DNA of 64,000 bases from Ruminococcus sp. Phil15 (GTDB lineage Bacteria > Bacillota > Clostridia > Oscillospirales > Ruminococcaceae), in NCBI GenBank assembly GCA_001940995.1, contig MSHC01000031.1, positions 30,465 to 94,464 of the forward strand, written 5' to 3'. The first letter of the stretch is position 1, and the number at the start of each line of letters is the position of its first letter. The translations under genes and the position numbers were made by a program. The notes beneath the pieces were generated by a model. It did no database searches, was not told the DNA's origin, and worked only from the letters and a program-made list of their open reading frames with translations. This document shows, piece by piece, positions 19,020 to 27,415 of this stretch.

Positions 19020-20324
19020 TTAATGAAGCTTACGCTTGTCGATAACTCTTACTGCCTTACCCTCGCTTCTTGCGATAGACTTAGGCGATACGAGATGCAC
19101 CTTAGGATTGATGCCGAGCATAGTTTTGATAGCCGCAACAAGCTCTGCTTCCTTCTTCTGGATATCCTTAATTGTGTCGGAGAACTGTTCTGCGTTCATT
19201 TCAACTGAAATATCGAGCGTGTCCGTGTTGTTTACTCTGTCAACTTCGATAAGGTAGTTCGGAGAGTAGCCCTGCTCGATAAGAACCGTTTCAATCTGTG
19301 ATGGGAACACGTTAACGCCTCTGATAATCATCATATCGTCGCTTCTGCCCATAGGCTTCGACATCTTTACGAGAGTTCTTCCGCAGGAGCATTTTTCTCT
19401 TGTAAGAACGCAGATGTCTCTCGTTCTGTATCTGAGAAGCGGGAATGCTTCCTTTGTAATGCTTGTGAACACAAGCTCGCCCTTTGAGCCTTCGGGCAGC
19501 ACCTCGCCCGTTTTCGGGTCGATGATTTCAGCAATAAAGTGGTCCTCGTTGATGTGCATACCCGTCTGCTCCTCGCACTCAAAAGAAACGCCCGGACCGC
19601 TTGTTTCGGTAAGTCCGTAGATATCGTACGCCTTAATGCCGAGGGACTTTTCAATTTCTCTTCTCATTTCCTCCGTCCAAGGCTCTGCGCCGAATATGCC
19701 TGCCTTGAGCTTGTTGTCCTCAGGCTTGTAGCCCATTTCCTTGAGAGATTCTCCGATATATGCTGCGTATGACGGTGTGCAGCAGAGGATAGTGGACTTC
19801 AAGTCCATCATAAACTGAATCTGTCTTTCCGTGTTTCCGGAGGACATAGGAAGCGTAAGACAGCCAACCTTATGTGAGCCGCCGTTAAGACCCGGTCCGC
19901 CTGTAAAAAGTCCGTAGCCGTAGCACACCTGGCAAACGTCGTCTTTTGTTCCGCCTGCGGCAACGATTGCTCTTGCGCAGCAGTTTTCCCAGATGTCAAT
20001 GTCATTCTGTGTGTAGAATGCTACTACTCTCTTGCCTGTTGTACCGCTTGTTGACTGGATTCTTACGCAGTCAGAGAGCGGCTTTGCGAGGAGTCCGTAA
20101 GGATATGCCTCACGAAGGTCTGCCTTTGTAAGAAACGGCAGCTTGTGAAGGTCTTCAATGCCGTTAATATCGTCGGGGGTAACGCCCTTTTCGTCCATCA
20201 GCTTCTTGTAATAAGGCACATTTTCATAAACGTGCTTTACCTGCGTCACGAGTCTTTCGCTCTGAAGCTTCTTCATGTCCTCACGGGACATACACTCAAT
20301 TTCTTCGTTCCAATATTTAGACAT
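19020..20324 (-). CDS. paaK: Phenylacetate-CoA ligase family protein (PaaK-like)
   Basis: A 434-residue ANL-superfamily adenylate-forming enzyme. The AMP-binding P-loop STSGTTGKRV, the DIYGLTETSGPG motif and the C-terminal PaaK-type domain (MMIIRGVNVFPSQIE) are visible. PaaK activates arylacetates to CoA thioesters; run in reverse, it conserves energy as ATP when arylacetyl-CoA is made by an IOR. Encoded with iorA and iorB, so it is likely the ATP-yielding step of aromatic amino-acid fermentation. Confidence 0.93.
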   Translation of the reverse strand: MSKYWNEEIECMSREDMKKLQSERLVTQVKHVYENVPYYKKLMDEKGVTPDDINGIEDLHKLPFLTKADLREAYPYGLLAKPLSDCVRIQSTSGTTGKRVVAFYTQNDIDIWENCCARAIVAAGGTKDDVCQVCYGYGLFTGGPGLNGGSHKVGCLTLPMSSGNTERQIQFMMDLKSTILCCTPSYAAYIGESLKEMGYKPEDNKLKAGIFGAEPWTEEMRREIEKSLGIKAYDIYGLTETSGPGVSFECEEQTGMHINEDHFIAEIIDPKTGEVLPEGSKGELVFTSITKEAFPLLRYRTRDICVLTREKCSCGRTLVKMSKPMGRSDDMMIIRGVNVFPSQIETVLIEQGYSPNYLIEVDRVNNTDTLDISVEMNAEQFSDTIKDIQKKEAELVAAIKTMLGINPKVHLVSPKSIARSEGKAVRVIDKRKLH

Positions 20325-20388
20325 CAGAACTCGCCTCCTAAAATAAATTACTAAAATAAGCGCCTAACACCTAGACACAAATGTTACA

Positions 20389-20853
20389 TTAATTTTCTTC
20401 CTGAGAAACTCCGTACATATCGCACAGATACTGCTTTCCGCATTTCGTTTTGAACACAGTATTCAGAACCTCTGTGATAGACTCCTTATCGAGCCTGTTC
20501 TCAAATGCGGACACGAGGAAGTTTGCTTCGGCTAAAATCTGGTAGTCGATACCGGTAATATCGTCGTAGCTTGCGTTTTTCAGCACAAGGTCATGCACCT
20601 TTTCAATAAAGTTCCTCTCGTAGCCGAGGTTTAAAAGGAGCATATCCGACACCATTGCGCTTTCTGTGCCGTTGTCTGCGATATTGCAGACTGCGGCGGC
20701 GATTTCAACAGTCAGGATCGTGCTTTCCGACAGCCCCTCCTCTCTTGCGATAGCCCTTGCAAATCCGCAGACCTTCATTATATGGTTGATTTTTTCAGGC
20801 TCGCCGCTGTTGTGCTGCACAAGCAGTGATATAAGTGCAGAAAGCTCAGGCAT
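20389..20853 (-). CDS. HD-domain-like protein with lost catalytic residues
   Basis: A 154-residue helical protein that aligns with the HD-domain proteins of anaerobes (KINHIMKVCGFARAIA, then GIDYQILAEANFLV). The first His (H24) is kept, but the defining His-Asp pair (HDIG) is replaced by Cys56-Asn57 in AAAVCNIAD, and the final Asp of the EADFLV motif is Asn111. Metal binding and phosphohydrolase activity are therefore unlikely. It lies 16 nt after iorB and before paaK, so it probably plays a regulatory or structural part in that operon. The family resemblance is by eye. Confidence 0.72.
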   Translation of the reverse strand: MPELSALISLLVQHNSGEPEKINHIMKVCGFARAIAREEGLSESTILTVEIAAAVCNIADNGTESAMVSDMLLLNLGYERNFIEKVHDLVLKNASYDDITGIDYQILAEANFLVSAFENRLDKESITEVLNTVFKTKCGKQYLCDMYGVSQEEN

Positions 20854-20869
20854 TTCTCACGCCTCCTTA

Positions 20870-21448
20870 TTAGTTTGCGGCGCTCTCGCCAAGCTCGAAC
20901 GCCTTTTTGTTAAGCTCCAAAAACTTTGCGGGCACGCACTTTTCGAGTGCTTCCTGCCAATATTTCTCCTCAAAGCCCATTTTTGTAGATACAAGTCCCA
21001 TAAGGACTACGTTCGACGCCTTTGCGTTGCCTGCTTCAAGTGCGAGGCTGAGCGCATCGCAGGACAGCACGTTGACACCCTGTGCTGTAAGCTTTCCGAT
21101 AACGTCCTGAGGATACTCCATAACGCCCTGTATTACGGGCATAGGGTCAAGCTGCTGGGTCGAGGTAACGATGTGTCCGCCCTTTTTGAGGTAGGACAAC
21201 CATCTTGCCGCTTCAAGCGCTTCAAAGCTGATGATGATATCTGCTTCGCCCTTTTCTATTACCGGCGAATACACCTTCTCGCCGTACTTTACATATGTAA
21301 CGACCGAGCCGCCTCTCTGGCTCATTCCATGCACCTCGGACACCTTAACGTCAAAGCCCTGTGCAAGCAGGACGTTTCCGATAAGTCTTGATGCAAGGAG
21401 AGAACCCTGTCCGCCCACGCCGACTATCATAATTGATTTTGTTTTCAT
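20870..21448 (-). CDS. iorB: Indolepyruvate:ferredoxin oxidoreductase beta subunit
   Basis: A 192-residue protein of the pyruvate ferredoxin oxidoreductase gamma-domain family, starting MIVGVGGQGSLLASRLIG and carrying HGMSQRGGSVVTYVK, both hallmarks of IorB. With IorA it oxidatively decarboxylates aryl-2-oxoacids (indolepyruvate, phenylpyruvate, hydroxyphenylpyruvate) to aryl-acetyl-CoA and reduces ferredoxin. It starts 24 nt after iorA. Confidence 0.94.
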   Translation of the reverse strand: MKTKSIMIVGVGGQGSLLASRLIGNVLLAQGFDVKVSEVHGMSQRGGSVVTYVKYGEKVYSPVIEKGEADIIISFEALEAARWLSYLKKGGHIVTSTQQLDPMPVIQGVMEYPQDVIGKLTAQGVNVLSCDALSLALEAGNAKASNVVLMGLVSTKMGFEEKYWQEALEKCVPAKFLELNKKAFELGESAAN

Positions 21449-21472
21449 AACAATTTATCCTTTCAGGTTTAC

Positions 21473-23203
21473 TTATTCTCCGATTGCGCCGAGCTTGCAC
21501 ATATCCGTGCAGATTCCGCAGCCTACGCACTGTGTAGCGTCAATAACTGCCTTGCCGTTACGGACTGAGAGTGCAGGGCAGCCAATCTTCAGACACATCT
21601 TACAGCCTACGCATTTATCCGTATTTACCTTGAGAGCAGGCTTATGCTTTACATACTTGAGGAGTGCGCAGGGCCTTCTTGAGATGATAGCCGAAGCTTC
21701 CGGTGCTTCAAGCTCTTCCTTGATTGCGGCTTCACATTCTTTCATATTGTAAGGGTCTACCACTCTTACTCTGTTGATGCCGAGGGACTTGCAAAGTTCT
21801 TCAAGGTTTACGGCATATGCAGGGTCGCCCTTTAAGTTTTTACCCGTTGTAGGATTCTGCTGGTGACCTGTCATACCTGTAATAGAGTTATCGAGGATTA
21901 TGACAGTTGAGTTTGAGTTGTTGTATGCGATATTTACAAGTCCTGTCATACCGCTGTGCATAAAGGTTGAGTCGCCTATTACAGCAACCGACCTTTTTTC
22001 AGCCTCCTCGCCCCTTGCCTTGTTGAAGCCGTGGAGTGCGGAAATAGACGCGCCCATACAAATCGTGGTGTCCATGGCGGAAAGCGGTGCGGCGGCGCCG
22101 AGCGTGTAACAGCCGATATCGCCCGTTACAGTGACCTTTAGCTTATTTAAGCAGTAGAAAAGCCCTCTGTGCGGACAGCCTGCGCACATAACAGGCGGTC
22201 TTACAGGCACGTTCTCTGCAAATGTATCAAACTCGTTTGTCTTGCCGAGTATCTTTTCGGCAACAATTGCCTGCGAAAGCTCGCCTATCCTGCTGAAGAT
22301 CTCCTTGCCGATGACGTTTATGCCGTTTTTCTTGCAGTGTGTTTCGATGATGTCGTCAAGCTCTTCGATAACGTAAACTGTTTCATACTTCTCTGCGAAG
22401 TTCTTTATAATATCGACAGGAAGCGGATTTACAAGGCCTAGCTTTAAATAGGAAGCCTTATCTCCGAGAGCTTCTCTTGCATACTGGTAGGCGATACCGC
22501 TTGTGATAACGCCGAAGCCTGCGCCCTCGTTGATTTCTACCCTATTGAACGGGCAGTCGTTTCCGTACTCTGCCGCCTTTTTGAGTCTTTCCTCTACTGT
22601 AACGTGGAGCTTTCTTGCATTTGCAGGAAGCGTTACATACTTAGCGGCATTCTTTGTGTACTCTTTAAGCTCGTCGCCCTGTCTGTCGCAAAGCTCTACT
22701 GCCGACTGGGAATGTGCGACTCTTGTTGACATTCTTACGATTACGGGTGTGTCGAATTTTTCGGAGAGGTCAAAGCCCGTCTTAACAAATTCCTTGCACT
22801 CCTGAGAGTCTGACGGTTCAAGCATAAGCACCTTCGATGCGATTGCGTGGTGACGGGAGTCCTGCTCGTTCTGTGAAGAATGCATACCGGGGTCGTCCGC
22901 TACGCAGATAACAAGACCGCCGTTTACTCCCGTATAGCCTGCCGTATAAAGCGGGTCTGCGGCAACGTTGAGTCCGACGTGCTTCATTCCGCAGAACGCT
23001 CTTGCGCCGCCTATCGACGCGCCGAGCGCTACCTCAAGCGCTACCTTTTCGTTCGGCGCCCATTCCGCATAGATTTCATCATATTTTGCAACTTCCTCAG
23101 TAACCTCTGTTGAAGGTGTACCGGGGTATGAGGAAGCGACTCTGCAGCCGCCCTCGTAAAGACCTCTTGCGAAGGCCTCGTTTCCAAGCATAAGCTTTTT
23201 CAA
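21473..23203 (-). CDS. iorA: Indolepyruvate:ferredoxin oxidoreductase alpha subunit
   Basis: A 576-residue thiamine-diphosphate enzyme. In order: pyrimidine-binding domain (SSYPGTPSTEVTEEVA), a transketolase-C-like middle region, a PP-domain with GDIGCYTLG and IGDSTFMHSG, and a C-terminal ferredoxin domain with two cluster motifs (CVGCKMCLKIGC and CVGCGICTDMC). It starts with TTG at 23203, preceded by AAAGGA. It is the catalytic subunit of aryl-2-oxoacid oxidation. Length and motif order are typical. First gene of the operon iorA-iorB-HD-paaK-ACT. Confidence 0.95.
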   Translation of the reverse strand: MKKLMLGNEAFARGLYEGGCRVASSYPGTPSTEVTEEVAKYDEIYAEWAPNEKVALEVALGASIGGARAFCGMKHVGLNVAADPLYTAGYTGVNGGLVICVADDPGMHSSQNEQDSRHHAIASKVLMLEPSDSQECKEFVKTGFDLSEKFDTPVIVRMSTRVAHSQSAVELCDRQGDELKEYTKNAAKYVTLPANARKLHVTVEERLKKAAEYGNDCPFNRVEINEGAGFGVITSGIAYQYAREALGDKASYLKLGLVNPLPVDIIKNFAEKYETVYVIEELDDIIETHCKKNGINVIGKEIFSRIGELSQAIVAEKILGKTNEFDTFAENVPVRPPVMCAGCPHRGLFYCLNKLKVTVTGDIGCYTLGAAAPLSAMDTTICMGASISALHGFNKARGEEAEKRSVAVIGDSTFMHSGMTGLVNIAYNNSNSTVIILDNSITGMTGHQQNPTTGKNLKGDPAYAVNLEELCKSLGINRVRVVDPYNMKECEAAIKEELEAPEASAIISRRPCALLKYVKHKPALKVNTDKCVGCKMCLKIGCPALSVRNGKAVIDATQCVGCGICTDMCKLGAIGE

Positions 23204-23242
23204 ACTAATTCATTCCTTTCGGATTTATAAAAATGCACAATA

Positions 23243-23271
23243 ATTATAACACAATTACGTCAGTTTGTTAA
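23243..23271 (-). promoter_or_regulatory. Promoter of the ior operon
   Basis: TTAACA (23271-23266), 17-nt spacer, TATAAT (23248-23243) on the minus strand, about 40 nt before the iorA start. Confidence 0.7.
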
Positions 23272-23314
23272 CACCTTTGGACGTGTTTCTAATATATTCC
23301 GTCATTTTCTACAA

Positions 23315-25354
23315 TTATAAGTCATTCCCCTTGTCGAAAAGTTCCATCACGCCTTGCAGCAAAAACCTGTGTTCGGGTTTTGAAAGAGTCGGGTCAGATT
23401 TTACAAGCCGCTCTGCCGAGAGCTGCGCTTTTTGCAGGACTGCTATATCCGTCGCCATATCGGCAAGCTTCATCTTAGGCAGTCCGTGCTGACGGCTTCC
23501 GAAAAATTCGCCCGGGCCACGGAGTCTTAGATCCTCCTCGGAAATTCTAAATCCGCTCGATTCCTTTGCCATAATTTCCATACGGTGGCGGCACTCGTCG
23601 CTCATACTGTCGGATACCAGGACGCAGTATGACTGCCATTTTCCCCTGCCGACTCTGCCTCGAAGCTGGTGCAGCTGGGAAAGCCCGAAACGCTCGGCGT
23701 TTTCTATTACCATAACAGTTGCATTGGGGACGTCTACCCCGACTTCCACGACGGTCGTGGCACAAAGCGCTTGTATCTCGCCGCTTTCAAAACGTGACAT
23801 AATACCGTCCTTTTCTGCTGCGGACATCTTTCCGTGCAGGAGTCCTACCTTATAGCCTTTAAGATAGCTTTCCGAAACCTGCTCTGCATACTTTTTCACC
23901 GCACGCAGGTCGCTTTCGCTGTTCTCTATTGCAGGACAGACAATATAGGCTTGCCGTCCGCTGTCAAGCTCCTTTCTGACAAAGCCGAACATACTTTCAC
24001 GCCTTTTGCCCGAAATGCCGTAGGTCTTTATTGTCATTCTGCCCTTTGGCAATTCGTCGATTAGCGATATATCCAAATCTCCGAAAACCATAAGAGCGAG
24101 TGTTCTTGGAATAGGGGTTGCTGACATTATCAACCTATGGGGATTGCTGCCCTTTCCGGCAAGCCTTGCACGCTGATTTACGCCAAATCTGTGCTGTTCG
24201 TCCGTAATGACAAGGCCGAGCTTTCTGAAGCTGACGCTGTCCTGAAACAGAGCATGAGTGCCGACTGCCACCATAAATCTGCCCGACTCGATTTCGTTTC
24301 GTATACTCTCTTTATCCTTTTGCGGCAGAGAGCCTGTCAGAAGGCAGACGCTTACGCCGAGCGGATTTAAAAATCCGCAGAGCGTTTTGTAATGCTGATT
24401 TGCGAGAATTTCTGTAGGAGCCATAAGAGCGGTCTGAAGCCCGTTCTGCGACAGGACATAGGCGCAGGCGGCGGCTACTGCGGTTTTTCCCGAGCCTACG
24501 TCGCCCTGCAAAAGTCTGTTCATCGGGCAGCCGCTTTTCATATCGCTTATGCACTCGTTTATCGAGCGAAGCTGTGCCGAGGTCAGCTCAAACGGCAAAG
24601 AGTCAAGGTATGGCCTTAGCGATGCATATTTTAAGGCATAGCCGTTTTGCTTCCTGCTGCGCCGCTTTATAAGCTGCATACCGAGCGTGAGCATAAAAAG
24701 CTCCTCGAAGATAAGCCTTTCTCTTGCTATCTCAAGTGCGTGGTTATCCTTTGGAAAATGTATATTCTCGTAGGCATACCTGCTTGCGCACAGTCCGTTC
24801 TGCTGTTTAATATCCTGCGGAAGAGTATCTGAGATATCGGACATTCTTTCAAGCGCCTCACGGACAGACAGGCGGAGCATTGCTTGCGAAAGTCCCTCGG
24901 TAAGCGGATAAACAGGCTGGATAAGCTCGTCGCTGTCGCCTTTCAAGATAAGCGGCGACGACATTTCCGCCTTACGTCCCGAGAAAGTGATTTTGCCGTA
25001 GAGCCTGTAATCCTCGCCCACCGACATTCTGTCGAACATATACTGGCTGTTGTATATAACAACTGTCATATCGCTCTCGCCGTCCGTCACAACAAGCTTG
25101 TATACTGTCATGCCCTTTCGTATTCTGGCAGGCATAAGCTTTCGTGTAACGGTTACAAGCAGAACGTTCATCTCGTCCGGAACTGCGTCCTTTATCGCTG
25201 TCGGCGTTGTATAGTCGATATAGCTTCTTGGAAAAAGCTCCAGCAGGTCGCCGACTGTTACAACGCCAAGCTTCTTGTAAAGCTCGGCTCTTTTTGCGCC
25301 TATTTTGCTGATTTTGGTTATAGGGTCGTTATGCGACAACGGCACTGCCGGCAT
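23315..25354 (-). CDS. recG: ATP-dependent DNA helicase RecG
   Basis: A 679-residue superfamily 2 helicase. The N-terminal wedge/OB region (about 60-150) is followed by helicase motifs: Walker A GDVGSGKT at 284-291, DEQHRFG from 385, MSATPIPRTL, and motif VI QLRGRVGRG; a C-terminal TRG-like region with RGPGEFFGSRQHG ends the protein. It rewinds and regresses stalled replication forks and branch-migrates recombination intermediates. The start is ATG at 25354, because AAAGGCGGTGA lies just upstream and the recG promoter (25394-25422) overlaps the longer reading. Confidence 0.96.
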   Translation of the reverse strand: MPAVPLSHNDPITKISKIGAKRAELYKKLGVVTVGDLLELFPRSYIDYTTPTAIKDAVPDEMNVLLVTVTRKLMPARIRKGMTVYKLVVTDGESDMTVVIYNSQYMFDRMSVGEDYRLYGKITFSGRKAEMSSPLILKGDSDELIQPVYPLTEGLSQAMLRLSVREALERMSDISDTLPQDIKQQNGLCASRYAYENIHFPKDNHALEIARERLIFEELFMLTLGMQLIKRRSRKQNGYALKYASLRPYLDSLPFELTSAQLRSINECISDMKSGCPMNRLLQGDVGSGKTAVAAACAYVLSQNGLQTALMAPTEILANQHYKTLCGFLNPLGVSVCLLTGSLPQKDKESIRNEIESGRFMVAVGTHALFQDSVSFRKLGLVITDEQHRFGVNQRARLAGKGSNPHRLIMSATPIPRTLALMVFGDLDISLIDELPKGRMTIKTYGISGKRRESMFGFVRKELDSGRQAYIVCPAIENSESDLRAVKKYAEQVSESYLKGYKVGLLHGKMSAAEKDGIMSRFESGEIQALCATTVVEVGVDVPNATVMVIENAERFGLSQLHQLRGRVGRGKWQSYCVLVSDSMSDECRHRMEIMAKESSGFRISEEDLRLRGPGEFFGSRQHGLPKMKLADMATDIAVLQKAQLSAERLVKSDPTLSKPEHRFLLQGVMELFDKGNDL

Positions 25355-25393
25355 TTTTCTCACCGCCTTTTGAAAAATAACTTGTCTAAGAAA

Positions 25394-25422
25394 ATTATAG
25401 CACAATTGTTCTTTGTTTGCAA
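25394..25422 (-). promoter_or_regulatory. recG promoter
   Basis: TTGCAA, 17-nt spacer, TATAAT on the minus strand. Together with the ribosome site near 25354 it fixes the recG start. Confidence 0.7.
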
Positions 25423-25554
25423 GCTAAGGCGGCTGTGCTTTGAAAACTGATACATATGGCGCATTAAAGAGCGGCGATTTTAAATAATAACGATATATCC
25501 GGTTATGCAGAATCGTTCGGGGATTTTTACCGCAGAAATTATAACCGCCCCCCC

Positions 25555-25583
25555 TTGACAAACTATTTACAATGTGCTACAAT
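25555..25583 (+). promoter_or_regulatory. Promoter of the sodium:solute symporter gene
   Basis: TTGACA (25555-25560), 17-nt spacer, TACAAT (25578-25583), preceded by a run of nine C residues. Confidence 0.82.
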
Positions 25584-25649
25584 GCTATTGTTGCTTTAAC
25601 AGGCAAAAGCTTTAAAGCACTATATCATTAAAGAAAGACAGTTGATTTT

Positions 25650-27191
25650 ATGGAAACTACAATCTGGATAACGCTTGCTGTATATCTGGTAATTATGATA
25701 TGCATAGGCGTTTACTGCAGAAAAGCATCATCGGGTGTTTCCGAGTTCGTGCTTGGCGGACGTGGAATAGGCGCGTGGTTTACGGCGTTCGCTTACGGCA
25801 CCTCCTACTTCTCGGCAGTAATCTTTGTCGGCTATGCCGGAAAGTTCGGCTGGAACTTCGGCGTTGCTTCCACCTGGGTAGGAATCGGAAACGCAATAAT
25901 CGGTTCTCTTATGCCTTGGCTCATTCTCGGCAAGAGAACAAGAATTATGACAAAGCATCTTGACTCCAAGACAATGCCTGACTTCTTTGAGAAGCGTTAC
26001 GGCTGTCACGAGCTTAAAACTGCTGCTGCGCTCATAATCTTCGTGTTCCTTATTCCGTACACGGCTTCCGTATATAACGGACTTTCAAGACTTTTTGAAG
26101 CGGGTCTTGGCATACCTTACAAATACTGCATTATCGGTATGGCGGTTATCACCGCCGTATACGTTATAGTAGGCGGCTACAAGGCAACCGCTATGAACGA
26201 CTTTATTCAGGGTATATTTATGCTTGTAGGCATTGTCGCTATCGTGCTTGCCGTACTCAATCAGAACGGCGGACTTTCAAATTCTCTTGACCTCATGAGA
26301 GAGATTGAAAGTGCAGACGGCAAAACAGGCGAATTTGCGAGCATTTTCGGTCCTGACCCTATAAACCTCATCGGCGTTGTGATCCTTACATCGCTCGGCA
26401 CATGGGGACTTCCGCAGATGGTGCAGAAATTCTATGCGATCAAGGACGACAGAGCTGTTAAAATCGGCACTGTTGTATCGACTTTCTTCGCAATCGTGGT
26501 CGCAGGCGGATGCTACTTCCTCGGCGGCTTCGGCAGGCTCTTTGTCAAGAACGAAAACGGAGTTCCTGCCGGCGGATTCGACGGAATTGTGCCCACAATG
26601 ATGGAAAGGCTCCCCGACATTCTTTTCGCAATCGTGATAGTGCTTGTACTGTCGGCTTCTATGTCAACGCTTTCCTCTCTCGTTCTCACATCCTCATCGA
26701 CTCTTACTCTTGACCTCGTAAAGCCTATTATGAAGGACAAGATGGACGAGAAGAAGCAGGTTTTTGTAATGAGAATATTCATCGCAGTCTTTATTCTTAT
26801 CTCGGTCGTTCTTGCAATCATCACGCTCGAAAACCCGCAGACCATCATCTCCACGCTTATGTCGATTTCGTGGGGCGCTCTTGCAGGAGCATTCCTCGCA
26901 CCGTTTATGTACGGACTTTTCTGGAAAGGCGTTACAAAGGCCTCCGTATGGTCAAGCTTTATCTGCGGCGTAATGTTGGTCGTTGTACATATGTGCCTTT
27001 ATACGCTCAAAATTGGCAACCTTGACCTCCCTACGACGATCGGCGGAATAAGTCTTGCCTCTCCTATAAACATCGGTGCGTTTGCAATGATACTCGGTCT
27101 TATAATCGTTCCTGTTGTCAGCCTTATCACAAAGAAGCCCGACAAAGAGCAGGTTGAAGCTGTATTTGAATGCTACGCAAAGCATGACTAA
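25650..27191 (+). CDS. Sodium:solute symporter (SSS family)
   Basis: A 513-residue membrane protein with about 13 predicted helices. SSS family features include FVLGGRGIGAWFTAFAYG at the N-terminus, GGYKATAMNDFIQG in the centre and SASMSTLSSLVLTSSS around the conserved sodium-site serines. It uses the sodium gradient to import a small organic solute; proline/PutP-like or pantothenate-like substrates are possible but cannot be distinguished by eye. It is monocistronic behind a strong promoter and is followed by a small hairpin (27211-27231) and then a long terminator-like hairpin. Confidence 0.88.
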   Translation: METTIWITLAVYLVIMICIGVYCRKASSGVSEFVLGGRGIGAWFTAFAYGTSYFSAVIFVGYAGKFGWNFGVASTWVGIGNAIIGSLMPWLILGKRTRIMTKHLDSKTMPDFFEKRYGCHELKTAAALIIFVFLIPYTASVYNGLSRLFEAGLGIPYKYCIIGMAVITAVYVIVGGYKATAMNDFIQGIFMLVGIVAIVLAVLNQNGGLSNSLDLMREIESADGKTGEFASIFGPDPINLIGVVILTSLGTWGLPQMVQKFYAIKDDRAVKIGTVVSTFFAIVVAGGCYFLGGFGRLFVKNENGVPAGGFDGIVPTMMERLPDILFAIVIVLVLSASMSTLSSLVLTSSSTLTLDLVKPIMKDKMDEKKQVFVMRIFIAVFILISVVLAIITLENPQTIISTLMSISWGALAGAFLAPFMYGLFWKGVTKASVWSSFICGVMLVVVHMCLYTLKIGNLDLPTTIGGISLASPINIGAFAMILGLIIVPVVSLITKKPDKEQVEAVFECYAKHD

Positions 27192-27276
27192 GACGCTGTT
27201 TCTAAGTTTCTGTAAGAAACTTAAGGGGCATTATTGCACAAACTTTCCCAAATTGTTTTGAATAATATTGTATCTC

Positions 27277-27341
27277 AAGCCTCTTAATTCGTATTGACTT
27301 TAAAGTTTCTATAAAGTATAATACGAATTAGGGGGCTTTTT
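27277..27341. repeat. 62-nt long hairpin containing a consensus promoter
   Basis: Arms 27277-27295 and 27320-27338 pair over 19 bp with only two G-U wobbles in RNA, and the 24-nt loop can form a further 6-bp stem (27297-27302 with 27312-27317). A T run follows, so it can act as terminator of the symporter gene. Within it lie TTGACT (27294-27299), a 17-nt spacer and TATAAT (27317-27322), a near-perfect promoter for the downstream phosphate transporter gene. The same DNA may therefore both end one transcript and start the next. Confidence 0.75.
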
Positions 27342-27415
27342 GTAAGCGCCTAGTTACAGAGGGAATATCTCCGCCTGCGTTGTTTTTCAGGCAGAAATGA
27401 AAGGAAAAATAAATT

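Noticed and set aside
20666..21391. 241-codon plus-strand frame across iorB and the HD gene
   Set aside because: Antisense shadow spanning two well-identified genes.
27277..27341. Invertible promoter (phase-variable switch)
   Set aside because: Inverted arms flank a promoter, but the 24-bp interior is too short for known invertases and the arms include the hexamers themselves; a terminator-promoter fusion is simpler.
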